From the NCBI GenBank assembly GCA_044226535.1, contig JBGAGT010000005.1, positions 181,923 to 245,922 of the forward strand: a stretch of 64,000 nt of DNA, in the 5' to 3' direction. The stretch is from VBCG01 sp044226535 (lineage in GTDB: Bacteria > Pseudomonadota > Gammaproteobacteria > Burkholderiales > Casimicrobiaceae). Below the pieces are notes generated by a model. It was given only the letters and a program-made list of their open reading frames with translations, was not told where the DNA came from and did no database searches. A program made the translations under genes and the position numbers. This document shows positions 27,705 to 35,333 of this stretch, piece after piece; within the stretch, counting starts at the first letter, position 1, and each line of letters begins with the position of its first letter.

Positions 27705-29339
27705 ATGCATTGCACGCAGTGCGGCAAGCCGATCGACAACGACGCGAAGTTCTGTCCCCACTGCGGCGCCCGCGTGGCGGCCGAGGCGGCGGCTTCGCCC
27801 CCTTCGTCCCCACCGCCGGCCGCGCGCGCCTCGGGCTCGCCGGGCGGCGCCGCTGCCGGGGGCGGCGGCGCATCCCCCGGCAGCGGCGCGGCGAACCCCG
27901 GCGGCGCGACGAGCTCTGGCAGCGGCGCAGCGAACCCCGGCGGCGGTGCGGCTCCGGGCAGTGCCGGCGCCGACTTCGGCCGCGCGGCCAGCGACGCGGC
28001 CGCCGCGGCGAGCGCCGCGCTGTCGCGGGTCGACGGCGCCGGCATCCTGGCGCGCGTCAAGGCCATCCTGCTGTCGCCGCGGACCGAATGGCCGGTGATC
28101 GAGGCGGAGCAGAAGAAGCCCGCCGACATCTGGATGGGCTACGTGCTGCCGCTGGTCGCGCTGTCGGCGATCTGCGGCGCGCTGGGCATGATGTTCATCG
28201 GGATCTCGGTGCCGGTCGTAGGACGCATCCGCAGCGGGGCCGTCGCGGGCATCGGCGGGGCGGTCCTCAACATCGTCATGACCTTCGTGGCGGTGTTCGT
28301 CGTCGCCTGGATCGTCAACTGGCTGGCGCCCAAGTTCGGCGGCCAGCAAGACCGGCTGCGCGCACTCAAGGTGGTCGCGTACAGCTCGACGGCCGCGTGG
28401 GTCGCGGGTGTGCTCACGCTGCTGCCTGCGCTCGCCTTCATCGCCATGCTGGTGAGCCTGTACAGCTTCTACCTGCTCTACCTCGGCCTGCCGGTGATGA
28501 TGCGCGCGCCGCGCGAGAAGGCGCTGGGCTACACGGTGGTGGTGGTGCTCTGCGCCATCGTCGCCATGGTGCTGGTGGGCCTGGTCGTCAGCGTGCTGTC
28601 GGCGACGCTGGGCCTGCGCACGCCCGGCCTCTCGGGCGGACAGCTCTCCCACGGCGGTTCCGACGACCAGACGGCGGCCGTGCTGTCGAACATGTTCGGC
28701 GGCAAGACCGACGCCGACAAGGCGCGCGTCAAGGACGCGATGTCGCAGTTGACGCAGATGGGCAAGGACGTCGAGGCCGCCGAGAAGGCCGCGCGCGCCG
28801 CGGGCCAGGACCCGAATGCCGCGGCCGCCAACGCCATCGACCTCGGCAAGGTGCTCAACGCCACCGGCGCCGTGGTCGCCGGCGGCAAGGACGTGCAGCC
28901 CGTCGATTTCCATGCGCTCAAGGACATGCTGCCGGCCAGTGTCGACGGGCTTGCGCAGCACGACGCCGAAGGTCAGGCGGGTGAGGCCGCGGGCATGAAG
29001 GGCAGCAGCGCCTCGGCGCGCTACGGCACGGGCAACGGCAGCGCCGACCTGCGCCTCGAGATCGCCGACATGGGCTCGCTGTCGGGCCTCGCGGGCATCG
29101 CCGCGCGCTTCAACCCCAAGGTGGAGAAGGAAACCTCCGACGGCTACGAGCGCACGCGCACCGTCGACGGCCGCATCGTCCACGAGCGCTACAACCGCAC
29201 CTCGAAGTCGGGCGAGTTCGGCGTGATGGTCGGCAACCGCTTCCTCGTCACCGCGCGCGGCGAGAACGTCGGCGAATCGACCCTCGAGGCCGCGGTGAAG
29301 TCGGTCGACGTGGTGAAGCTCGCGGCGCTGGCGAAGTAA
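27705..29339 (+). CDS. Zinc-ribbon, Yip1-domain membrane protein
   Basis: This is a 544-residue inner-membrane protein in four parts. Residues 1-25 are a zinc ribbon with two CxxC pairs (CTQCGK, CPHCGA). A linker of about 75 residues is rich in Gly, Ser, Ala and Pro with repeated GSGAANPGG units. Residues ~110-310 form a Yip1-like membrane domain that starts with the typical RVKAILLSPRTEWPVIEAEQ and has about five helices. A C-terminal ~220-residue soluble part has no recognised motif. The ATG at 27705 has GGGAGG upstream. Yip1-family proteins in bacteria have no settled function; some are linked to membrane stress or transport. The array of 53-bp repeats begins 16 bp after its stop. Confidence 0.8.
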   Translation: MHCTQCGKPIDNDAKFCPHCGARVAAEAAASPPSSPPPAARASGSPGGAAAGGGGASPGSGAANPGGATSSGSGAANPGGGAAPGSAGADFGRAASDAAAAASAALSRVDGAGILARVKAILLSPRTEWPVIEAEQKKPADIWMGYVLPLVALSAICGALGMMFIGISVPVVGRIRSGAVAGIGGAVLNIVMTFVAVFVVAWIVNWLAPKFGGQQDRLRALKVVAYSSTAAWVAGVLTLLPALAFIAMLVSLYSFYLLYLGLPVMMRAPREKALGYTVVVVLCAIVAMVLVGLVVSVLSATLGLRTPGLSGGQLSHGGSDDQTAAVLSNMFGGKTDADKARVKDAMSQLTQMGKDVEAAEKAARAAGQDPNAAAANAIDLGKVLNATGAVVAGGKDVQPVDFHALKDMLPASVDGLAQHDAEGQAGEAAGMKGSSASARYGTGNGSADLRLEIADMGSLSGLAGIAARFNPKVEKETSDGYERTRTVDGRIVHERYNRTSKSGEFGVMVGNRFLVTARGENVGESTLEAAVKSVDVVKLAALAK

Positions 29340-29354
29340 GCCGACGTCCCCGCG

Positions 29355-29604
29355 CCGTCATCCCCGCGCCACCCACCGTCATCCCCGCGAAAGCGGGGAC
29401 CCACCAGCCGTCATCCCCGCGCCACCCACCGTCATCCCCGCGAAAGCGGGGACCCACCAGCCGTCATCCCCGCGCCACCCACCGTCATCCCCGCGAAAGC
29501 GGGGACCCACCAGCCGTCATCCCCGCGCCACCCACCGTCATCCCCGCGAAAGCGGGGACCCAGCCGTGACGGTACGACTGGATTCCCGCGTTCGCTGGAA
29601 TGAC
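29355..29604. repeat. Four tandem 53-bp units of the dispersed hairpin repeat
   Basis: Units start at 29355, 29408, 29461 and 29514. Each has a bare half (CCGTCATCCCCGCGCCACCCA) and a hairpin half whose stem CCCCGC/GCGGGG closes a GAAA tetraloop. The fourth unit is truncated at its end. A diverged inverted member (TGGATTCCCGCGTTCGCTGG) follows at 29579-29604. The array lies between convergent genes. It is not a CRISPR, since there are no unique spacers. Confidence 0.92.
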
Positions 29605-29614
29605 GAATTACGGT

Positions 29615-30421
29615 TCAGCCGACCAGGTGCCGCGCGAGCTCGGCGAACCCCGCGCCGCCCTTCCCCTGGGTGACATAGCGGGGCGGCGTGGCGATGCGGT
29701 CGAGGAAGGGCCGCACGTTGGCCACGCCCACCGAGCGGTCGAAGAACGCGAACATGGGCGCGTCGTTGGGCGAGTCGCCGGCGAACACGAAGTCGTGGCG
29801 GCGGGCGTCGAGGTCGACGTCGAATTGCTCGGCGAGCAGCGCGCGCGTCATCGACAGCTTGTCGTAGCGGCCGAACCAGCCGTTGACGTGGATCGAGGAC
29901 ACCTTGGCCGTCATGCCCTCGGCTTCCATCAGCGCGACGATGCGGTCGATCGCCTCGCGCGGCAGCGGCGGCACGTCCTCGCAGAAGTCGATGGCGACGT
30001 CGGCCTCGCGGTAGCGCTGGTCCGAGGCGAGTGCCGTGCCCGGCACCTCGCGCAGGATGCGCTCGCCGATGGCGTCGAGGCGCAGGCGGTTGGCGGCGCG
30101 CGTCGCCTCGTCGACCACGAAGCGGCGCAGGAACTTGTTGCGTGCCCGGTCGTGGCGCATCCACAGCGCGCCGTTCTCGCCCACCACGCCCGACACCGGC
30201 CACATGCGCGCGATGTGGTCGCACCAGCCCGCGGGCCGGCCGGTGATGGGGATGACGCGGATCCCCGCGGCCTCGAGGCGCTCCATCGCCGCGTAGGCCT
30301 CGGCGGTGAGGCGCCCGTGCGTGGTCAGCGTGTCGTCGATGTCGGTGAGCACGGCGAACACGACGTCGCGCGGCATGGCGTCGAGCGGCTGCATCACCGC
30401 GTGGTTGGCATCCGGTTCCAA
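29615..30421 (-). CDS. HAD-IIB sugar phosphatase (mannosylglycerate-phosphatase/YedP-like)
   Basis: This 268-residue cytoplasmic phosphatase has motif I in LTDIDDTLTTHG, motif II Thr in PITGRPAGW, Lys in TAKVSSIHVNGW and motif IV FAGDSPNDAPMF. The order and cap match the HAD-IIB (Cof-type) group that includes mannosyl-3-phosphoglycerate phosphatase and sucrose-phosphate phosphatase. The substrate is uncertain and no synthase gene is nearby. The start is TTG at 30421, with GAAGGAA 5 bp upstream; an ATG at 30394 is the alternative. It lies 50 bp downstream of the LOG-family gene and is probably the last gene of the glpD run. Confidence 0.78.
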   Translation of the reverse strand: MEPDANHAVMQPLDAMPRDVVFAVLTDIDDTLTTHGRLTAEAYAAMERLEAAGIRVIPITGRPAGWCDHIARMWPVSGVVGENGALWMRHDRARNKFLRRFVVDEATRAANRLRLDAIGERILREVPGTALASDQRYREADVAIDFCEDVPPLPREAIDRIVALMEAEGMTAKVSSIHVNGWFGRYDKLSMTRALLAEQFDVDLDARRHDFVFAGDSPNDAPMFAFFDRSVGVANVRPFLDRIATPPRYVTQGKGGAGFAELARHLVG

Positions 30422-30471
30422 GGCGATTCCTTCGTGAACATGCGGTTCGTATCGCGGCGGCCGCGGCGGCT

Positions 30472-31065
30472 TCAGGGCAGCGGCACCGGCGTGCCCTGGG
30501 GCACCCAGGGCGGCGGTGGCCGCCAGGCCTCGAGCGCCGCAAGCAGGCCGTCCACGCGCTCGACGACCGTCAGCATGGTGCGATGCGCGTCGCGCAGCAG
30601 GCCGTCGGCGACGCAGCGCTCGAGCTGGGCCAGGAAGGCGTCGTAGTAGCCCTCGACGTTCACCAGCACCACCGGCGCGGTGACGATGGCGAGCTGGTTC
30701 CAGGTGAGCATCTCGCAGGCCTCGTCGAAGGTGCCGAAGCCGCCCGGCAGCACCACGAAGGCCTGCGAACGGCTCGCCATCAGCGCCTTGCGCTGGTGCA
30801 TGGTGTCGACCACGATCAGCTCGTCGATGTCGCGCTTGCCCGCCTCGCGCGCCATCAGCGCCGCGGTGATGATGCCGACTACCTTGCCCCCCGCCGCCTT
30901 GGCCGCGCGCGCGGTCTCGTTCATGAGGCCGATGCCGCCGCCGCCGTACACCAGCGTGATGCCCTCGCGCGCGAACAGCCGCCCGAGCTCGCGGGCGGCC
31001 TCGGCATACGCCGGGCGGTTGCCGACGTTGCCGCCGCAGAACACGCAGGCGCTGGCGGGCTTCAT
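30472..31065 (-). CDS. LOG-family nucleoside 5'-monophosphate phosphoribohydrolase
   Basis: This 197-residue Rossmann-fold protein of the LOG (Lonely guy) family cleaves the N-glycosidic bond of nucleoside monophosphates, such as cytokinin ribotides or AMP. The signature PGGFGTFDE (residues 107-115) and the upstream MHQRKALM carry the catalytic and ribose-binding residues. The first Gly-rich segment is VYGGGGIGLMN. The ATG at 31065 overlaps the glpD stop (ATGA), so the two are co-translated. The C-terminal tail is Pro-rich. Confidence 0.88.
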   Translation of the reverse strand: MKPASACVFCGGNVGNRPAYAEAARELGRLFAREGITLVYGGGGIGLMNETARAAKAAGGKVVGIITAALMAREAGKRDIDELIVVDTMHQRKALMASRSQAFVVLPGGFGTFDEACEMLTWNQLAIVTAPVVLVNVEGYYDAFLAQLERCVADGLLRDAHRTMLTVVERVDGLLAALEAWRPPPPWVPQGTPVPLP

Positions 31066-32561
31066 CCGGGTCGCGCCGAGGCGACGTAGTCGCGCACGGC
31101 GCTGGTGGCCTCGAGGCCGAGCCCGAGCCCGCACTTGCTCCGCCGCCACAGCACGTCGTCGGCGGTGCGCGCCCACTCCTCGCGCAGCATCCAGTCGACC
31201 TCGCGCGCGCAAAGGTCGTTGCCGAACACCGTCCCCAGGTCGGCGGGTGACGCGGCGTCGTCCAGCACCTCGAAGGCGCGCGCGCCATGGCGCTGCGACA
31301 GCGCGCGCAGCAGCGTGTGTGGAAGCTCCGCGTAGCGCGTGCAGAGCGCCGCATAGAGCGCCGCGCGGTCGCCCCCGGCGAAATCCCCGCCCGGCAGCGC
31401 GCGCGTGCCGCTCCACGCGGGCTTCATGGTCGGGAAGAACGGCGCGAGCTCGGTGAGCGCGTGCTCGGCGAGCTTGCGGTAGGTGGTGATCTTGCCGCCG
31501 TAGATCGACAGCATCGGCGGCGTGAGCGGGTCCTTGCTGTCGACCTTCAGCACGTAGTCGCGCGTCACCGCCGAAGGGTTGGCCGCGCCGTCGTCGTACA
31601 GCGGGCGCACGCCGCTGTAGCTCCACACCACGTCGTCGCTGGAGATCGGCTTCGCGAGGTAGGCGTTGGCGATGTCGACCAGGTACTGCGTCTCGGTGGC
31701 ATCGATCGCCGGCGCTTCCCAGGCATCGACCGGAATGTCGGTGGTGCCGATCAGCGAGTACTTCTGCTGGTAGGGGATCACGAACACGATCCGCCGGTCG
31801 GCGTTCTGCAGGATGTAGGCGTGCTCCTCGGGATGCACGCGCGGCACGACGATGTGGCTGCCCTTCACGTGGCGCACGCCGGCGTCGCCCGGCTTGCCGT
31901 CGACCAGGTCGTGCAGCACCTTCACCCAGGGCCCCGCGGCATTGACGATGGCGCGCGCGCGGAGCTCGCTGCGCGCGCCGCCCGACTCGACCTCGGCGCG
32001 CCACACCGGGCCGTCCCGACGCGCCGAGACGAGCGTCGTGCGCGTGCGGATCGAGGCGCCCATGCGCGCCGCGTCCTGCGCGTTGGCGAGCACCAGGCGC
32101 GCATCGTCGACGCGCGCATCGGCGTAGACGAAGCCTTTCCGGAACTGCGCCTTGAGCCCCGCGCCCCAGCGGCTGCCGTCGAGGCGGACGCCGCGCGACT
32201 TGGGCAGCGTCTGGCGCCCGCCCAGGTGGTCGTAGAGGAAGAGCCCCGTGCGGATCATCCACGCGGGCCGCAGGTGCGGCTCGTGCGGCAGCACGAAAGC
32301 CAGGGGCTCGATCAAGTGCGGCGCGATCCCGAGCAGCACCTCGCGCTCGGCCAGCGCCTCGCCCACCAGGCGGAACTCGTAGTGCTCGAGGTAGCGCAGG
32401 CCCCCGTGGATGAGCTTGGTGCTCTGCGACGAGGTGTGCGAGGCGAGGTCGTCGCGCTCGACCAGCGCCACCGAGAGGCCGCGGCCGGCCGCGTCGCGGG
32501 CGATGCCCGCGCCATTGATGCCGCCGCCGACGACGAGCAGGTCGTAGGTCGTGTCGCTCAT
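31062..32561 (-). CDS. glpD: Glycerol-3-phosphate dehydrogenase (aerobic, FAD)
   Basis: This membrane-associated flavoenzyme oxidises glycerol 3-phosphate to dihydroxyacetone phosphate and feeds electrons to quinone. Its 499 residues are the usual GlpD length. The N-terminal FAD motif is VVGGGINGAGIARDAAGRG. Later motifs are SSQSTKLIHGGLRYLE, VKGSHIVVPRVH, GTTDIPVD and IYGGKITTYRKLAEHA. It overlaps the LOG gene downstream and faces the AI-2E permease gene across an 86-bp divergent gap. No glpF, glpK or glpR is present in the window, so glycerol uptake genes must lie elsewhere. Confidence 0.95.
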   Translation of the reverse strand: MSDTTYDLLVVGGGINGAGIARDAAGRGLSVALVERDDLASHTSSQSTKLIHGGLRYLEHYEFRLVGEALAEREVLLGIAPHLIEPLAFVLPHEPHLRPAWMIRTGLFLYDHLGGRQTLPKSRGVRLDGSRWGAGLKAQFRKGFVYADARVDDARLVLANAQDAARMGASIRTRTTLVSARRDGPVWRAEVESGGARSELRARAIVNAAGPWVKVLHDLVDGKPGDAGVRHVKGSHIVVPRVHPEEHAYILQNADRRIVFVIPYQQKYSLIGTTDIPVDAWEAPAIDATETQYLVDIANAYLAKPISSDDVVWSYSGVRPLYDDGAANPSAVTRDYVLKVDSKDPLTPPMLSIYGGKITTYRKLAEHALTELAPFFPTMKPAWSGTRALPGGDFAGGDRAALYAALCTRYAELPHTLLRALSQRHGARAFEVLDDAASPADLGTVFGNDLCAREVDWMLREEWARTADDVLWRRSKCGLGLGLEATSAVRDYVASARPG

Positions 32562-32647
32562 GGGGAAGGCGCCGATTCTACCGGATGGGGTACCATCGCC
32601 CGCACCGCGCCGGTGACCGGCGCCCGCGAAAGCCCGCTCCCCGCGCC

Positions 32648-33820
32648 ATGGCCGAGACCCGATCCCCGCCCGAGCGCCCGCCCGGCGAGCATCCCCAACC
32701 CGACTACATGCGCACGATCCTGATCGTGGCGCTGACGGTCGCGCTGGTCGCCTGTAGCGCGTGGATCCTCAAGCCCTTCCTGGCGGCGTTCATCTGGGCG
32801 GTGATGATCGTCATCGCCACCTGGAACGTGAAGACGGACATCGAGCGCCACCTGGGCGGCCGGCGCAGCCTGGCCGTGATGCTGATGACGCTGGCGATCG
32901 TGCTCCTGCTGGTCGTGCCCATCGTCGTCGCGGTCAAGCAGTTCATCGAGCATTTCGACGACATCAAGGCCGGGTTCGCCTGGCTCAACGGCCGCGACAT
33001 CCCGCCGCCACCCGAGTGGGTCGGCCGCATCCCGCTGCTCGGCGCCACCATCGTCGAGCGCTGGAACGCGTTCACCAGCAGCGACCCCATGTCGGTGCTG
33101 CGGCCGCTGCTGCCCTCGGCGGGCAGCATCGCGACCTGGGTGGCCGGGCGTGCCGGCTCGGTGGGGGCGGTGCTGGTCGACCTTTTGCTGATCGTGGTGT
33201 TCTCGGCGATCCTCTACGCCACCGGGGAAGTCGCCGCGCGCGGCGCCATGCACTTCGCGTGGCGCATCGGCGGCGAGCGCGGCGCACGCGCCTGCACCCT
33301 CGCGGCGCAGTCGGTGCGCGCCGTCGCACTGGGCATCGTCGTCACCGCGCTCGCGCAGTCCGTGCTGGCCGGCGTGGGACTCGCCATCGCCGGCGTGCCC
33401 AACGCCTCGATGCTCACCGCGCTGATGTTCGTGCTCTGCCTCGCGCAGATCGGCGCGATCCCGGTGCTCGCACCGGTCGCGATCTGGATGTTCTGGAAGG
33501 ACTCGGTCGGCTGGGGCGCCTTCCTGGTGGTGTGGTGCGTCGTCGTCGGCGCGCTCGACAACGTCCTGCGGCCGCTCTTGATCCGCCGCGGCGCCGACCT
33601 GCCCCTGCTGCTGGTGATGCTGGGGGTGATCGGCGGCCTGCTGGGCTTCGGCATCGTCGGCCTGTTCGTGGGCCCGGTGGTGCTCGCGGTGACCTTCACC
33701 CTCGCCAAGGCGTGGATCGACGAGGGCGAGCCGATGCCGGAAACCCACGCGCCGCTGCCGCCGCCGCCGGAAAAGCGCAAGCGAAGGCGCCTGCGGAAGA
33801 CCGCGCCGCCGAAGCCGTAG
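32648..33820 (+). CDS. AI-2E family transporter (YdiK-like)
   Basis: This 390-residue inner-membrane protein of the AI-2E/PerM family has about eight membrane helices in two clusters separated by a ~100-residue segment, a conserved ALMFVLCLAQIGAIPVLAP and a late VGLFVGPVVLAVTF. The N-terminal ~25 residues are Pro/Glu-rich. The C-terminus is short, Pro-rich and strongly basic (EKRKRRRLRKTAPPKP). Members export autoinducer-2 (TqsA), sodium or unknown solutes, so the substrate here is open. The ATG at 32648 was preferred to an upstream Arg-rich extension. Its gene converges on fumC. Confidence 0.85.
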   Translation: MAETRSPPERPPGEHPQPDYMRTILIVALTVALVACSAWILKPFLAAFIWAVMIVIATWNVKTDIERHLGGRRSLAVMLMTLAIVLLLVVPIVVAVKQFIEHFDDIKAGFAWLNGRDIPPPPEWVGRIPLLGATIVERWNAFTSSDPMSVLRPLLPSAGSIATWVAGRAGSVGAVLVDLLLIVVFSAILYATGEVAARGAMHFAWRIGGERGARACTLAAQSVRAVALGIVVTALAQSVLAGVGLAIAGVPNASMLTALMFVLCLAQIGAIPVLAPVAIWMFWKDSVGWGAFLVVWCVVVGALDNVLRPLLIRRGADLPLLLVMLGVIGGLLGFGIVGLFVGPVVLAVTFTLAKAWIDEGEPMPETHAPLPPPPEKRKRRRLRKTAPPKP

Positions 33821-33844
33821 CCGTCGCCGTCGCAGCTGTGGTCG

Positions 33845-33868
33845 GGCCCGCGACAGCCGGCGCGGGCC
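33845..33868. terminator. GC-rich hairpin between convergent genes
   Basis: GGCCCGCG and CGCGGGCC form an 8-bp perfect stem with an 8-nt loop between the ends of the AI-2E permease gene and fumC. No T-run follows on either strand, so it may act only as a weak or factor-assisted terminator. Confidence 0.4.
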
Positions 33869-33879
33869 GGGGGGCCGGG

Positions 33880-35280
33880 TCAGCTCCCCGGCCGTGTCAT
33901 CGCCCTGGCGTCGACCCAGCGGTCGAAGTCCTCGGCGGACACGAGCCCCAGCGCCAGCGCAGCCTCCTTGAGGCCGGTGCGCTCGCGGTAGGCCTTGAGC
34001 GCGATCTTCGCCGAGTTCTCGTAGCCGATGTGCGGGTTGAGCGCGGTGACCAGCATCAGCGACTGCGCGACGTGCTCGGCGATGCGCTCGCGTTCCGGCT
34101 CGATGCCGCGCGCGCAGCGCAGGTCGAACGAATCCATGGTGTCGGCGAGGAGGTTCGCCGACTCGAGCAGGTTGTGCAGCATCACCGGCTTGTAGACGTT
34201 GAGCTGGAAATGCCCCTGCGTGCCGGCGAAGGCCACGGCCGCGTCGTTGCCGAACACCTGCACGGCGACCTGCGTGGTCGCCTCGCATTGCGTGGGGTTG
34301 ATCTTCCCCGGCATGATCGACGAACCAGGCTCGTTGTCGGGGATGGTGATCTCGCCGAAACCCGCTCGCGGGCCGCTGGCGTACAGCCGCACGTCGTTGG
34401 CGATCTTCATCAGCGCGCCGCCCAGCGTGCGCAGACTCGCGCTCGCCGTCACGATCGCGTCGTGGGCGCTCATCAGCGCGAACTTGTTCGGCGCCGACGT
34501 GAAGGGCTTGCCGGTGATGGCGGCGATCTCCGCCGCGACCTTCTCGCCGAAGCGCTCGTGCGCGTTGAGCCCGGTGCCCACGGCCGTGCCGCCCAGCGCC
34601 AGCGGGTAGAGCTCGCGCACTGCGGCGACGATGCCGCGCCGCGCGTCGTGGAGCTGCGCGGCCCATCCGCCGATCACCTGGCCGAGCGTGACCGGCGTCG
34701 CATCCTGCATGTGGGTGCGCCCGAGCATCACCACGCCGGCGAAGTCCGCCGCCTTGGCGTCGAGCGTGGCGGCGAGGCGGTCGAGCGCGGGCAGCGTGCG
34801 GTCCTCGATCACCATGACGCCGGCGACGTGCATCACCGCCGGGAACACGTCGTTGGACGACTGGCCGCGGTTGACGTCGTCATTGGGGTTGATGGGCTTC
34901 TTCGAGCCGACCACGCCGCCCGCGAGCTGGATCGCGCGGTTGGCGATCACCTCGTTGGCGTTCATGTTCGACTGCGTGCCCGAGCCGGTCTGGAACACCA
35001 CCAGCGGGAACTCGCCGTCGAGCTTGCCCTCGATCACCTCGCCGGCGGCGCGCTCGATCAACGCGGCCTTGTCGGCGGGAAGCTCGCCCAGCGACGCGTT
35101 GGCGCGCGCCGCGGCCTTCTTGACCACGCCGAAGGCGCGTATCACGTCGCGCCCGAAGCGGAAGCCGGGCTGCCCGATGGGGAAGTTGTCGACGGAGCGC
35201 TGGGTCTGCGCGCCCCAGAGGTGGTCCGCCGGGACGCGTACTTCGCCGAGCGCGTCCTTCTCGATGCGTTCGCTGGCCAT
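33880..35280 (-). CDS. fumC: Fumarate hydratase class II
   Basis: This cytoplasmic, iron-independent fumarase interconverts fumarate and malate in the TCA cycle. Its 466 residues match the family. Substrate-binding and signature motifs are FQTGSGTQSNMNANEV, NDDVNRGQSSND, GRTHMQDATPVTLGQ and GSSIMPGKINPTQCE, which carries the catalytic Ser loop. The start at 35280 gives a standard N-terminus (MASERIEKDALGEVRVP). It is transcribed away from the secreted-protein operon upstream and appears to be a single-gene unit. Adenylosuccinate or argininosuccinate lyase is excluded by the motif set. Confidence 0.96.
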   Translation of the reverse strand: MASERIEKDALGEVRVPADHLWGAQTQRSVDNFPIGQPGFRFGRDVIRAFGVVKKAAARANASLGELPADKAALIERAAGEVIEGKLDGEFPLVVFQTGSGTQSNMNANEVIANRAIQLAGGVVGSKKPINPNDDVNRGQSSNDVFPAVMHVAGVMVIEDRTLPALDRLAATLDAKAADFAGVVMLGRTHMQDATPVTLGQVIGGWAAQLHDARRGIVAAVRELYPLALGGTAVGTGLNAHERFGEKVAAEIAAITGKPFTSAPNKFALMSAHDAIVTASASLRTLGGALMKIANDVRLYASGPRAGFGEITIPDNEPGSSIMPGKINPTQCEATTQVAVQVFGNDAAVAFAGTQGHFQLNVYKPVMLHNLLESANLLADTMDSFDLRCARGIEPERERIAEHVAQSLMLVTALNPHIGYENSAKIALKAYRERTGLKEAALALGLVSAEDFDRWVDARAMTRPGS

Positions 35281-35333
35281 CCGGGGATGGTAGCGTCAGC
35301 GCGGCGCCTCGCCGCGCCGGGGTTTGACGAGGA

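Noticed and set aside
29355..29604. CRISPR-like array
   Set aside because: The 53-bp units are identical in full, with no unique spacers between repeats, the element also occurs singly at other sites, and no cas gene is present.
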